Counted from the first letter of the stretch, positions 21,641-33,984 are shown. The stretch is 64,000 bases of DNA from Heliopora coerulea (GCA_030142905.1 JASJOG010000411.1:81001-145000), one strand, 5' to 3'. Notes: generated from the sequence alone by a model not told the origin. Numbers and translations are program-made.

Positions 21641-23154
21641 CATGGGTTTCCACCTTAACATATTGAGCTGGGCTCTTATTTTCTTATTACGACTACATTT
21701 TCCGTCCGGAAAATCTATCGATACAGTTATACTTGTAAGTCGATACCACAAATGTTTTATTGCGCTAAATGACCAATCTCCTTTAGACGTCAGCACAAAA
21801 TGTATATCAATAACACCAACAAATCAAAATACAACTTGGGAAATTTAACCTGCTGATTTCCTACATATAAGTATATAAGAAGTGCTAAAGAAGTCGACAT
21901 TTGCTAAAAGATATTTTCATCTGAGGTTTTTGGTGTTTCACAATGGGATTGTCTTACTTTTTGGCCCTAATTTTCTTTTCTACGAGATATTTTACTGCTC
22001 CGTTCAAAATCAAGGTACCGTAAATATAGCAGTAAACAATTTATCTGGCTAAGTTATGTGAAAGAGGTCCACTGCATTTCTTGACGACGCCATGGGGTGG
22101 GGGCAAAGAGAGCTGTCTGTTTTAAATCGCTGTTTTAACTACAATATATCTAAAGAAAAATATCTTTATGTTTTATGCTTGTGATAGAAAAATACAAAAA
22201 ATATATATATATAATCTGTAAACGTAGGAGGACAGAAAAATTTGCCTTGGAATGGGAACACCTATTCCGAACACCAGCGTGACGAAAAAGGTTTATTCAT
22301 GTTTTTTCGGCGCTACAGTTTAAACCTATTGATAGGATAATACAAGACTTTTAACGTAAACTTTTTGTTTATAATTGACTAATAAAGAACCAATAATGAA
22401 TAACTGATACCAATTCTCTCAGGGTAATAAAATACAGTTTCACATTATTCTTTACACTAAGTCGATTTCAAATGTTCACGCTGAAGGGAACAAACTAGAG
22501 GGTTTTCAATTGAGAAACATCGAGCTTGTCCGAGGTAGAGAACATTAACCTGTGCATGAATAACTCGCTATTCGATCGAATCTGGGATATAACCGACTCC
22601 ACGTCCTTACGAAACCTTCTAAATGACTGAGTGCTTCGTGTTCTTCAAGATATATGTTTCGGATAACACAATAAAGCAATTCGTACTTATTATTACACTA
22701 AATAGAGTTTGTACTACATATAGACTACGGTACCTATGTTGTTTTTGCATCCATTTTTGTCTATTTTGTAGTTTTTTATAGTCTGTTTATGTAATTTATA
22801 TATTTATTTACTGAATTTGAGGGCCACGTGTTTATCAGTGCAAACTGTTGAGTGTAACCCTCTTGAAATAAAGTTGTCTATCTATCTATCTATCTATCTA
22901 TCTATCAACTGTCTCACCCGAACTATATATCTCGGGTAACGGGCAAATGTCAGAGATATGCGTAATCCTAAACCGCATCTGAAAAAATGTCTGAGAGAGG
23001 GTAGTCTCCCCTTACCTCATTCCTTTACTATTATCCAGTATATTTTAACAAAACACGGTCGAAATGCCAATTTCTCTCCAGTATTATTGATGATTTTGTC
23101 TTCTCCTCAGCCCAGATTGGAGCTAGGCTTAACTTTCGACATTTGTCTTCTCAG
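21641..23154. other. Intergenic A+T-rich stretch with a CTAT microsatellite
   Basis: No coding feature was recognised. It contains TA-rich tracts near 22200 and a (CTAT)n repeat at 22876-22906. Confidence 0.6.
22876..22906. repeat. (CTAT)n microsatellite
   Basis: About seven perfect CTAT units. Confidence 0.95.
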
Positions 23155-23322
23155 ATTATTTGTGGTATCTATTCTACCAAAGCTACTACAAGCTATATGA
23201 AACTCCTATGACGTGGCAGGACGCTAGAGAATTCTGCAAGAAGGAGAACGGTGATCTGGCATCCATCGGGGATCAAGAAAAACACAGTTTTCTTTATGAA
23301 ACCATCTTGAAACATGCTAGTG
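23155..23322 (+). pseudogene. Orphan exon: N-terminal half of a C-type lectin domain
   Basis: Between acceptor CTTCTCAG and donor G|GTATGT lies a frame reading YQSYYKLYETPMTWQDAREF, then CKKENGDLASIGDQEKHSFL. The motif Y-K-L-Y..MTW..AREFC...GDLASI..EKHSFLY is the first half of a C-type lectin domain. The second half (WIGL, ligand-binding loop and last cysteines) is not found downstream before about 26 kb, nor is an upstream exon evident. It is either a gene fragment or one exon of a gene whose others I cannot see. Confidence 0.6.
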
Positions 23323-23636
23323 GTATGTCTATTGCTTATGAACCAACGTAACAATCCAAAAATAAACGATTTAGATTCATTATTTGGCTTGATAACGAGT
23401 CTGAAATAGAGTCGAAATTTTACCACGGTTACTGTTTCTAATCTTGCATTTATTTGAACATCACGTTTCAGGTTGACAACGTTCGTTCCATTTATTGTAC
23501 TTCATCTTCTTAAATTGTTGCCTGGTCATGAGTTTTTTTCAAAATTTAGCATCTTGTTTTACAGCTTAAAGGCATTCAAACATGAACAGAAACTTTTCGT
23601 GATAATGTGGCACTGCCGAAGTCAACTGAAAAATGT

Positions 23637-23712
23637 TGACTAGAGCGGGATTTCAACTCTCACCTTCAGGATGTCGGTCCGCCGCTCTGCCTGTTGAGCT
23701 ATCGAGTCCACA
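23637..23712 (-). repeat. tRNA-derived repeat (SINE-like head)
   Basis: On the minus strand TAGCTCAACAGGCAGAGC resembles a tRNA A box, and GAGTTGAAATCC, some 40 bp later, resembles a degraded B box (GGTTCGAATCC). Stems are imperfect, so it is read as a tRNA-derived repeat and not as a working tRNA gene. Confidence 0.5.
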
Positions 23713-23938
23713 GGGATTGGAGGCGAGTTTTATCCAATTTAAATGCACGAGATATTCTCGCGACAACTTAACGCTTGTTCATGTATCTCTGAGGATGATT
23801 CCGAAATAGAATTGAAACACCGCACATCCTCTCATGGATAAGCGTTGTTCATGTATATCTCTGAGGATGATTCTGAAATAGTATTCAAACATATCTCGTT
23901 GATATAAGGAAAGTCAGAATATTTGCTATTAACTGACC

Positions 23939-24069
23939 AAGCGGTTTGTACCAGTGAAATATCGGACCGTTGTATTTAAGTACGGACCGAGATGAGCGTA
24001 GCGAGTTGAGGTGCGTGCAAAAACAGAGGCCCGATATTTCACTAGATATTTCACTTAGAAGTACCGCGG
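23939..24069. repeat. Imperfect inverted repeat, MITE-like
   Basis: CCAGTGAAATATCGGACC at the left is mirrored by GGCCCGATATTTCACTAG at the right, with AAGTGAAATATC repeated just beyond. No coding capacity. Confidence 0.45.
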
Positions 24070-24231
24070 TTCTTTAAATCACTTACTAACCTGTAGTTAA
24101 TGTTAATTAATTAATGTTCCAGGGTTAATACATATTATTATACATTTAAACTTCATTCTTGTTTCTTACTGGTCGACATTCACGAGTTAATTCTCAATGG
24201 TTATGATTTCGGCAATCGAGGTACCAGGCGA

Positions 24232-24294
24232 TAAACATATCAGGATACTTTGTTCTTCATTAAAGTATTCTTTCAAAGTATCCTGATATGTTTA
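24232..24294. repeat. 21-bp-arm hairpin
   Basis: TAAACATATCAGGATACTTTG and its inverted partner (24274-24294) enclose a loop of about 20 bp. It is a perfect or near-perfect stem of unknown role, probably a transposon end relic. Confidence 0.7.
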
Positions 24295-25360
24295 TTTGAG
24301 ATATGGGCTTCTTCAAAATTATTTGCTGGGCAATAATTTTTATCACTAGACTTTAATTCTCAATGTCCGGAAGCTGTGACATCATTTCCACCAAATACTA
24401 TGAATTATTCGACGGAGCGGTCCAAAAATAAATTTTTAGACGCTGATGACGTAACCCCCTCGAGGCCTCGAAAACTACAAAACAGCAAAAATGGCCTGCA
24501 GCAGTTTGGAAAGGTAATTGCACGAGTCTTTTTACTGCAAATCTTTTCTTGCATCTATCGCCGTTTTGAATGTATAATAAAACAATTATTGGATTCGACT
24601 TACGCATAATATCAAGAATTATCCAGAACTCGGTCAATGTTGTCAACCTCAGCCTTCGCCTTAGGGCAAATAACATTGACCACGGGCTGGATAGCTCTTG
24701 ATATCTGGCTCAACCTCGTCCAATAATTTTTTATTATCCCTGGGTCAATAACCAGTCTTCTCGTTGTACGAAAACCCAGCAATAAACAGAACGATAAGAA
24801 GCAAATTTATTTTTACTCACTCAAATCAAATAGTGCTATCCTACTACACTCCGTATGAAGCCTTTGTGATAATGAACTAAGAAGGTTAGTGACCTCAACC
24901 TCGGAAACTACTTCGGTTATTAATCTCGACGCTTCGCGCCTCGGTAAATAACCAACGTAGTTACTTTGGGCTCGGTAACTAACCTATACTTATTATACGT
25001 CTTCACTAAAATATAATTAACTAGTGCGGAGGTACAGAACGTCCAAAGAAAACTTGCAATCCTGTAGCTTGATGTGGAATTTCTCCCTTAACTTCACTCT
25101 ACATGGTTACTTTTGCTTTTCTGATTGTTTGTAACAGTAATACATTTTCACTTTACGTATTTTCAAAACCTTTAATCTTTATCCGACACAAGCAAGAGTT
25201 TTGGGGAAACATCCGACCGCTCATGAACCCATCAAATTTTAGGATTTCCGTATTCTGACCGCTGTTTTAACACAAATGGTTAGTCCGAATGGTTTACACT
25301 TATTTCTGATAATCATTTATTTCGTTTGTCTAAAGTGATAATGTATTCATACTCAATAAG

Positions 25361-25567
25361 TACACCTTTTGCTGTTCATTACCAGAAAATATACTATCAT
25401 TAACGCCAACCTCAAACTCGATAACGCAAAAATACATTCATTTTGTTCAATCGACATTCACTAGCGTACGTGAGCAACTATTTGCATCAAAGGGCATTCC
25501 ATAACGCCATCAGACGATCATTAATACCATTCTACTATTACATAACGGATAATAAAATTTCAATAAG
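25361..25567. mobile_element. Single arm of the TACTACACCTTTTGCT fold-back family
   Basis: It matches the left arm of 2578-3013 and 49255-49687 (ACACCTTTTGCTGTTCATTA at the start, ATAAAATTTCAAT at the end). The other arm is missing. This independent copy shows that the family is mobile and not part of the segmental duplication alone. Confidence 0.75.
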
Positions 25568-25742
25568 GAGAACAGCATGGCAAGTATGGCGTTTACGCAG
25601 TAACTCGAAGATTCTGAGGAAGTTTGGCATGAAAGTGGCGGCCAGAAATACGTTTCGTCAGCAAAATAAATGTGAAAATTAAGTCATTTCACCTGTGTAA
25701 CCAAAAACCAAATTAAGGTAGACGAACGATCTTCAAGCTCGA

Positions 25743-25825
25743 TACTCAGAAAATGATTTCTGAGCCCCAGACGGGATCGAACCCGCAACCTTCTGATGAC
25801 CGGTAATATATCCAAGCTCTCACGT
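25743..25825 (-). repeat. tRNA-derived repeat with good B box
   Basis: The minus strand contains GGTTGCGGGTTCGATCCCG, a perfect pol III B-box core with T-arm stem, preceded by CATCAGAA. The acceptor stem and D arm do not fold cleanly. A related sequence forms both halves of the insertion at 55889-56111, so this is likely a tRNA-derived SINE family. Confidence 0.5.
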
Positions 25826-25829
25826 TTTC

Positions 25830-28280
25830 TCAAACATTAAACAAAAACGAAATTGCCACATCAAAGACATTTGTCATTCATATCAACTCGAACAATGGCC
25901 ATACGGAACTTATGTTTGCTAAACATAAAAGTTTTCTGACTATTTGGAAACGAAACAATTAAATAATATATTCATAATTTTGTGGAACAGTAAGTCTAGT
26001 ATCATCGAAAGTCTAGTAAATAACTATTGATTATACATTTAGAAATAATTAACTGAGCCTAGTTTCACTCTCACGCAATGGATTTTTGTCTGATTAACAT
26101 AAATTGACGTCAGCAACTTAAATAATTAAAGTATTCCAAATAAATTTGTTAATACAATGAGACAATACACTGAGAAAATATAATATATTTGGAGAAACAT
26201 ATTGACCTTCTGTATGCATTTCTCAATGTGACAAATTATTACAGTTTGTACCTTTGGTGATGTTGAGTAGTTTCCCAGATTTTCTTTATTAGATGGCTTG
26301 TTGTGATGCCCCTTGAATAGCTTTCAGCGGAAAGCAACAGTTTTCAAAGGAAAATCTACAAAACAACAATCTGATTAGTCAAACCTGTCGAGCCTGAGAA
26401 ATATAGTACATTATAATATAGTTACACTACAGTTCAATACACGACACTGAACGACACTTACTACTTTATACAACACTTCATTACAGAATGGAATGTTATG
26501 TTAGACTATATTAAATAAAATGAAAATGGAATAGAACAAAATAATTTTAATTCATTTTTAAATATGTAGGTATGAATGAGTGTAAGTATGAATGTAAGCT
26601 TTGCAATAAGTATGGAGGCAAGTAAGTAATTAAGTAAGTAAATATCTAATCTAATCAAATCTAATTTAATCTAATCTATTCTAATCTAATGTCTAAAAAT
26701 CTTGTGATTACAGGCATACATAGAAAGAAGGCTACAGTATTTTAGCTGAAACGTCCATACTAAAACTTTTAAGCCCATGTAGGAAATCTCTTGTTTTGGT
26801 TACTACAACAACATTATATAATATATCATATCATATCAAAATGATACGATATGATATAATATAATGATATAAAATACCAAAAAATACAATACAAAATACT
26901 GTAATATAATAGTATATATTGTTTGATATATATTTATGCAAATATCTTGTTTATTCTTCATCATGGATATCTATCATCTTATTACTGGGGAAACGTATTA
27001 ATGGTAATTTGCTAATACGTCAGTACTTCATGGGAGGTCTTTTGTATTGTTGTAAATAAATACTAGCAGTCATAACTGATAGTCAGAACTTGATCACATA
27101 ATACAGTATTTGCATTTGTTCATTCTGACTGACAACATAAATTCCCTTATTTCAATTTGTCTGCCCCTCAAGTGACCCATTGTTCAAAAAATGATTAGAG
27201 TTAATCCAGGATTAAAAGATAATCAGCTGTCTTATTTCTGCATGTCGTGATTGGCTTTTTGAGTTCAAACATCCTAGGATAACTCAACAATGAATTTATC
27301 AAAGTCTATCTGGTTATCTGGGCAAACTAAACTCCTCAAATTTGAGAAGTCTCTTATTGGCCTGCAAAATTATCTGGTGTTAGCCAGAGTAAAATAATAT
27401 AAAAGAAACCTGGACAGAAAAGAATTAATAAAACGAATTTCCTACTTTCCTAATTATTGCAGTATGTTCAGGGTTTTGTCCAAACATGTTCCACCAACCC
27501 AGAAGTAGATAAATTGCATTTTGGCAACAGGTCCCACAGGTCTTTGCTCAATCTTGTTTGAATTCTTTTGTAATAAAATTACTGCTCAGTTCATAATTTT
27601 TAAGATAGGTCTAATACACAGTGAACCAATTAACTGAAAATGTGATTTCTACAAAAGTTTTTGTCACTTTGGTTAGCTGTTTTTAACAAATCTCATTTTG
27701 AGTAACTAGTGTTAATGTGCTCATTGTGCCTCTGAAAAATCATCTGTTGGGCAATAATTTTCATTACTGTATATGGCTTTGGTTTCCACCTGGTAACTCA
27801 GGGGCAACTGTCTTGTCTGGGTTTAGGAAAAATTCATAACTGTCACTTTTGGCCACCACTAAGATAGCAAAACACCATTTACCAACAGTCTTTCCAAACA
27901 TGAAACTAACCTGGATGATCTACCTTCACTAACATATATTTTTGGTTTATCATTTGCCTAATTTCCATGAGATTTAGATGATCACAGACAGTCAAACTTT
28001 TTCATCAAATGCTATTATCAGTTTGACTTTGTCACCAAATCAATGACTAGGTCATAGTATTTCAAAGGTCAAGAAACATTTTTTTTTATTTCCTTGCTCA
28101 AGTTTCTTTTGCCTATTGTGCTCTTTCAAGGGCTGAAAAAAAAAGGTTAAAAGGCAAATTTTCTTAAAAAATTGGGTGAAATGAACACATCACACAACAC
28201 AACTGTTAGAGTTAGCAGATTTGCTCTCAGTTAAATCTTACTATCAGCTATTGGCAAAACAAATATCCCAAGGGCCACTT
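25830..28280. other. Intergenic A+T-rich stretch with simple repeats
   Basis: No coding feature recognised. It holds degenerate AATCT pentamer repeats (about 26645-26692) and a dense ATATGATAT-type tract (about 26815-26935). Confidence 0.6.
26645..26692. repeat. Degenerate (AATCT)n tandem repeat
   Basis: About nine imperfect TCTAA/AATCT units. Confidence 0.8.
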
Positions 28281-28433
28281 CAGGGATAGAAACAGGGACA
28301 GTGGAGCTGGAGGGCTGCAGGGGCTGTAGCTCCCCCCTTTTTTCCAAATGTAATGTTGAAACAACTACGCTTTAAAACACTTGTTGTGCAATTTCCCAGA
28401 GAAGTATACAAAATGTTGTATTTTTATCTCAAG

Positions 28434-28450
28434 CCCCCCCCCCCCCCCCC
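28434..28450. repeat. Poly-C run
   Basis: 17 consecutive C within a sequence rich in AGCTCCCCCC/CCGCTCCGCTG, probably the inside of a short repeat element (about 28290-28480). Confidence 0.9.
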
Positions 28451-29748
28451 ACTCGTAATTCCGCTCCGCTGTCCCTGAGAAAGGTTATGTTCACTTAAGG
28501 AAGCATAATCATTTGTACATTCTACTGATGAAGAGAGGATGCCAGAGGTTCAAAAGAAACAAAAATCAAATTGGAGTCTAAAATTTTCTCTTCACTCTTT
28601 GTGTCATCAGGATTCAACTTCTTTAAACACCATAATAATAATGAACTGATTGTCATATTACATAAACTAGTATGCCAATGTCCTCTACAGAGCTTGATTA
28701 CAATCAGTTCGAAGTAAACTGAAAGTTGAAAGTCAACAATGATATTAACTATGAAGAACATTGGATAGCAATGATCAAAATCACATGAATTTTAATTGAC
28801 ATTGGAACTTGGCAGATTGATTAGTATTGGCCAGGGTAGTCATGTGGGAGAAGTATCTTATGCACGTGATAAGCATTGCAAGTTCTGCGGTATAACTATA
28901 CTACAACAAAGGAACTGTGTCAAGTGCACTTACCAGATAAGTATTGACATTCCTGAATACATTTACTTGATAAAACCAGATTTTGCATCAAAGAGCCATT
29001 TGTTCAATCTCATCACGATAATTCCACATAATCATCCAATACAGAGTTCATTCATAGAGTATTCCACTATCAAGTAGACTTTGGTCCACACTTTCGTACT
29101 ATGTATTGTAGTCATGTTTACAAACATTAACGTGAAGGGTTTTACAGTTGGAAACTGGACCCTAACTTGCGGCAAGTATCTGGAGCCTAGGAACTAACTA
29201 GGATTTGAAAAGAAACAACTGACTAAATTTTGACAGAAACAAACGAAAACTGGTTTGTTTTTCTGTTTTCTTTTCCTCCCAAAAACATGCATTTCTTTCA
29301 TAGATGAATATCACATTAGCTGGAGTACTTGGGGAACTAATTTTTAAACAAATTGGAGGGGGAACACAGTGCGAGTTTATCGCTTCAAGACTTGAAATAT
29401 TTACATGAAACAAAATGACAAAAATAACAAAACTGAGGTATTCTGAATTCAAGAGGTGTTATACACTGCTCATTCAAAGACAACATCCTGCTACAAAAAC
29501 CAAGTCCACCTTTTTAGTATTTTTCTTTCTATTTCGATATGCAAGCTTTCAAATTTTTAAAACTTGGTCTGTCCTTTTTTCCGGTTCTTGTTTTTTCTTT
29601 CGTAAGACGTTAATGTTGAACCTGGACAGATTTTACTGCTTTAAGTTGTAAGCCTAAAATAAAACGGATGTGAACAAAAAGTAGACTGAACAATAAAACA
29701 ACTGTTCAGTAAACTCGATTATCAAAAATTATGCATGTAAGTTTACCA

Positions 29749-30075
29749 GGGGTGGCGCCAAAGGGGGAGCAGAGGAAGGCTACAGTTCCCCCCGTCTGGG
29801 AATTTTGACTGATGAACACATTTATATATTGTACAAACTATCAGCAGTTGTTATTGATTTAGCCAAGAAAGATTATAAACTCTAATCTTCTTGTCAAATC
29901 TAACAGTAAACTGTTTCTAGTCACTTGTTGCGATTATTCTTGCGAAAAGTAACGGGATGTTTTCGGCTTTCAAATAACAAAATTATAAAGGGGGGTGTGG
30001 GCATGACTCTCAATGTTTACCCTCCCTGCCGGGGGAGGTTAATCTCTGTGTAGGACAATTCCTGGCACCACCACT
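29749..30075. mobile_element. MITE-like element with CAGGGGTGGCGCCA ends
   Basis: The left end is CAGGGGTGGCGCCA and the right end, inverted, is CAGTGGTGGTGCCAGG. Between them are AGTTCCCCCC and a GGGGGGTGTGGG stretch. No frame and no sure target duplication. Confidence 0.5.
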
Positions 30076-30507
30076 GAATTTTACGACTGTGTTTAACCAG
30101 CCTTGGAGTTAACGAAATAGAGCAACACAAATTGAACCTTTAACACTTGTGCAGCAGAAAGCTGTTTAACAAAATTGATGGCATCGGAAAAGATGGCTGC
30201 TTGCCCATATTATACAAATTTAAAATTCTCAAGTAAATTCCCCGCAATGCCTTGCGGGTGAGTTGGAATGAGCGGGGAGACTTATAAACAAGGACACTTG
30301 GTGAAACTGTATTATTAGTGCAAAGGCAATAAATAAAATATGAATAAACAAGTAAAATAGAACACCCAACCTCCTCTGTTAAAACGACAAGAATCATCAT
30401 GTTACAATGAACGAATTAGAAGTGTTTACCTTATCAAACTAGGTCTTTTCGAAACTCTACCTTCATGCGTTTAGAACACGTAAAGGATCATAGCTAAATA
30501 TTACAGT

Positions 30508-31254
30508 TAGGGTGAGGCGGTTTTGTAAAAAAACGGAAACCGAAAACCGTCACGAAATAACCGAAATAACCGACATAACCGAGTCTTTTGATCAATTAAA
30601 TTATTGTGACCAAAATAAACCACGAGTCTTGTGTGTTATCATAATTATATTTATATGAAAGTAGTTTCTTTACTAGTTATGTGCAGTATGAATGATTGTT
30701 TATAAGTTTGCAGCTAAAAAGACGAGCGTGTCAACCTTTTCAGGTTTCAACTGCGCTCGTGCGAGAGTGCTGACAAGCCCTGCCTTGCTAAATAGACGTT
30801 CCGATGGAGAACTTGAAGCCTGAATGCTCAAATATCTCTTGGAGAGTTGGCTTAAAAGCGGAAGTTCAACTTCGTGTCGTTGCCACCACTTCAACGGATC
30901 CTCAACGCAGTCAATAACAGGATATTTTGCGGTCGACTTTTTAAGCGATGAGTCATACACTTTAATAACCTTCTTGCCTGCCCACACGTCTTCGCTTCGA
31001 ACAATCGCAGCGCTATTCTCGCATTGAGCTATCTAAATGCGTGCAATCGCTTAATCATTAGTCATTTTTGTAGTTTGCATATAGTTTGGTGTCAATCACA
31101 TGTAGCACGCTTGTTTGTCTCTAAATTTTTAATCAGTTAATCAGTTTTTCGGTTATTTCGGTTAGTCGGTTATTTGATATTAAGAAAACTCGTGAAACTA
31201 ATCTGTAAAAATAACCGATTCTTTCCGGTTAAACGGGTCAACCGCCTCACCCTA
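30508..31254 (-). mobile_element. 747-bp hAT-type element, internally deleted
   Basis: Ends TAGGGTGAGGCGGTT and, inverted, CTAGGGTGAGGCGGTT agree over about 15 bp. Flanks carry an 8-bp target duplication with one mismatch, ATTACAGT (30500-30507) and GTTACAGT (31255-31262), the hallmark length for hAT elements. Inside are many AACCGAAATAACCG subterminal repeats and the tail of a transposase on the minus strand. Confidence 0.85.
30700..30987 (-). pseudogene. hAT transposase C-terminal dimerisation domain fragment
   Basis: The frame contains DPLKWWQRHEVELPLLSQLS, then KRYLSIQASSSPSERLFSKA, then LKPEKVDTLVFLAANL. DPLKWW, YL.I.ASS.PSERLFS.AG and the final LVFL..N are the signature of the hAT dimerisation region. 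Only about 95 residues of a protein normally several hundred long remain; the catalytic DDE core is absent. It belongs to the element 30508-31254. Confidence 0.88.
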
Positions 31255-31262
31255 GTTACAGT

Positions 31263-32450
31263 CGCAACAAATTTTTCGCTAATGTCAATTTGTCTACTTG
31301 GTGTAATCAGACATTAGTGAATCACTCGTTAGACCTAAGGTTTAACTAACAAAACCAACGGCTGATGTCTTTAAGTATTTTTTTCAACAATCGTTTATTG
31401 CAAACTAGTTTTTAGTTTAAGTCATACCGTACATTTCTTATTGTTAAAATGTCTATATTTTCTTTGTGCCGAAGCAGATTTGCCTTTCTAAGGGTATAAA
31501 ACAAGCGTATGTCAAGAGCTGTAGTTGTCTTTAATGGCTAAAAGAACACTCTTTTAGGTTTGTAATGCAGAGCAGCACACGTGTGTCCCACACCACGTTT
31601 AATCCAGTGTTGCTGTGGTTGACCACTCGGAGCCTCGTTGGTCAAGATGAAGTTGGTGGAATGGCCACTTGTTGATAGTGTAACTGTAAAGACATAAATT
31701 AATTATTGCTGAAACTATTTCGTCACGTTTGTCTACGTAGCGCCAGACCTTTTGCTCCAGGTGCAAATTCGTTACTACGTTGCATTAACTGAAACCTGAG
31801 TTTAGGTTAGACAATGAGATGGAAATAAAGTCGAAATATCACCTTTATCCATCATTCGTCTTGCTGTTCTACTCAAGTGAGAAGTTTACATGATGCTATT
31901 TTTCGCAATTTATTATATTTTTACTTTTTCAAGGCTGTAGTTGTATGTTAGTAATGGCTTTTGGAGGAACTTCCAAAAGTATATTTATAAAGCCTATAAA
32001 AGTTGAAGCTCCTCCAAAATTGCTTTGACACTTGCTAAAAAAAGTAGGATTTTCAAGCCGGAAAAATGCCATGTATTTATCAAAATATAAGTTACGGTCT
32101 TACCAACGAATCGGTCGAATGAAATTGTGTTTTAACTTTCTGTTTTTTAATATTTAATCATTGATGCTTTCATTGGTGCGTCTTGGTTTTATAACTTAAG
32201 TTTTATAACTTAAGCTGTTTAAGCTCAACTTAAAACAACAAATGTGAGGCAGCTTTAAACGACTAAATTAAGGCGTCCTTCGAGCAAGGCTTTAGATTCT
32301 TTATGATAAATGATCTTAGTGGATTTGTCGAATGTGAATGTAGCACGGTCTTTTACTTGCATCTGAAATTAAGGTTCACTAAAGTAAAATAGTGTAATTA
32401 AACAGGCTTCAAAAGTTGATCAGCGTGAATGAGAGATTAAAGTGCAATGG
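31263..32450. other. Intergenic stretch without recognised features
   Basis: A+T-rich. Only a short direct repeat (TTTTATAACTTAAG twice near 32190) was noted. Confidence 0.5.
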
Positions 32451-32457
32451 TGAATGT

Positions 32458-32496
32458 GGAGAACAATTATTCACCGAAGTAGAAGTGAATAATTGT
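32458..32496. repeat. Hairpin GAACAATTATTCAC / GTGAATAATTGTTT
   Basis: An approximately 13-bp stem with a 10-nt loop. A related AGGTGAATAG / CTATTCACCT pair lies at about 32785-32853, so the interval may be a decayed MITE. Confidence 0.45.
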
Positions 32497-33138
32497 TTTA
32501 GCATATTCTCCGCATGATTGTTTTCACATATTTATTTTTCAAATTTTTAAAACAATTTTATCGAACTCAGTTGGCATGCCGCCCAATCATCATTTGTATA
32601 CAAAACATTTTGAACACATCCTGAGTGCATTTATCGCTAAAAATGAAAAGAAATACAAATCTTTGAATACTTAACTGCCAAATTTTGTTTCTTTATTGGT
32701 ATTATATGGCACGGCGACTTCGTTTAGTTAAAAAGGTCTTCCTAAACTTAAACAAAACGGGACGCCATCTTGTTTTGCTCGAAGGTGAATAGCGCAGGAT
32801 ATTCCGAGATAGAGGAAGCAATCAGATTGCGCAAAAACCACTATTCACCTGCGAGGTATATGATAAATAATAATAAACCATGAACTTGCTACCACTTGTT
32901 TAATCGCATTTTGAGCACTTTTATTGAAAATGTTCAAGCACATCAACCTTATTCAATCATTTCCAGTTGGTCAAAATATTGTCGGTAATTTTTAAAGCAA
33001 AGCAATAGCAATCATTGCATGACTCCATGAGTCGCAAGCGAGGATCCAGGTGGGGATTTCAATCTTCGAACAAATATTAATGAGCAGAAAAGTACACGAA
33101 ATAAGGCCATGATTTATAAAAGAAATAAGTTTATTAAC

Positions 33139-33180
33139 AGGACAAACGTTTTGTTGGGTTTCGCAACATCATCTGAGTGT
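33139..33180 (-). ncRNA. Hammerhead-type core, degraded (minus-strand Penelope-like copy)
   Basis: The minus strand reads CAGATGA, GTTGCG-AAA-CCCAAC, AAAAC, GTTTGTC. Both the CTGATGA box (T to A) and the GAAA box are mutated, and helix II has a mismatch. Not expected to cleave. Confidence 0.45.
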
Positions 33181-33362
33181 GAATAAATTAAACGGGTATC
33201 GTATTTACAAAGTTAAAGATATAAAGTAGGCGTTATATTACAAGATGTAGGAAAAACGGAAATGGATAGAATGGCTAAAAGAGAAAGAGAGGAACAGAGC
33301 TTAGATTGGCATTCAAGGAAGGTTTCAGTTTAGAAATAATAAGACTTTCTCTTACCAAAAGT

Positions 33363-33740
33363 TCAGACGCAGAAGAACAGGAGGGTAGGATTTTGAGGTC
33401 GTTGAGTAATGCAGTGTTGGCCAGTCTCAGTGAGATGAGTGAAGACTCTGGAAGGTGATGGGTTAAGAAGCTTTTTACCTGTCAAGGCAAAGACTCCTAG
33501 ATGATCAGAGGCTCGTGTGCGTGATTGGCGGGCCGTTTGGCCCACATACAATGCGGAGCAGCATTTACACGTGTAAGAGTAAACAACACAAGACCTCAGA
33601 GCTTTAGGAATCCTATCCTTAAAGTTGAAAAGATGAGCAAGTCGCTTGCCTGGTTGAAAAACAAAACGAATTCTAATGTGAGGGTAAGCTGAAGAGCAGA
33701 GTTTTAAAATTTGAGTGCAGATTTGAAGAGATTGACAACC
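33363..33740 (-). pseudogene. Penelope-like GIY-YIG endonuclease C-terminal region (minus-strand copy)
   Basis: The minus-strand frame reads FVFQPGKRLAHLFNFKDRIP, then SYTCKCCSALYVGQTARQSR, then TRASDHLGV and TGKKL..PSPSRVFTHLTETG. The CKCC cluster before ALYVGQT and the spacing to R..R.SDH is the Penelope-like GIY-YIG endonuclease pattern. After TETGQH the frame is disturbed. It lacks the reverse transcriptase, so it is a 5'-truncated remnant. The frame opens above the first usable start, consistent with truncation. Confidence 0.75.
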
Positions 33741-33741
33741 A

Positions 33742-33984
33742 GTGAAGGAAAGAGAAAAGTATAAAACCTTGACAGGTAAAAAGCTTCTTAGCCCATCATC
33801 TTCCAGCGTCTTAACTCACCTAACCGAGACTGGCCACACTGGCCAACGACCAGTCAACGACCTCAAAACCTTATCCTCCTGTTCTTCTACTTCTGAACTT
33901 TTGGTAAGGGAGAGTCTTATTATTTCGAAACTCAAACCTTCCTTGATTGCCAATCTAAGCTCTGTTCCTGTCTTTCTCTTTTAG
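33742..33984 (+). pseudogene. Penelope-like endonuclease tail (plus-strand copy)
   Basis: The frame includes TGKKLLSPSSSSVLTHLTET and ends SELLVRESLIISKLKPSLIA..LSSVPVFLF. It matches the C-terminus of the minus-strand copy and begins just after the GIY-YIG core, so the catalytic part is missing. It keeps the conserved E of the RESLIIS motif. The 3' untranslated region runs to 34193. Confidence 0.75.

Noticed and set aside
25743..25825. Functional tRNA gene
   Set aside because: The B box and T arm look good, but the A box, D arm and acceptor stem do not fold properly, and related sequences occur as repeats.
26645..26935. CRISPR-like or regulatory tandem array
   Set aside because: Degenerate pentamers and ATATGATAT tracts only; no spaced direct repeats, and the DNA is eukaryotic.
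28796..29077. 93-codon plus-strand ORF with CKFCG and CVKC
   Set aside because: Two CxxC-like pairs by chance in an A+T-rich stretch; no start context, no family and no repeat support.
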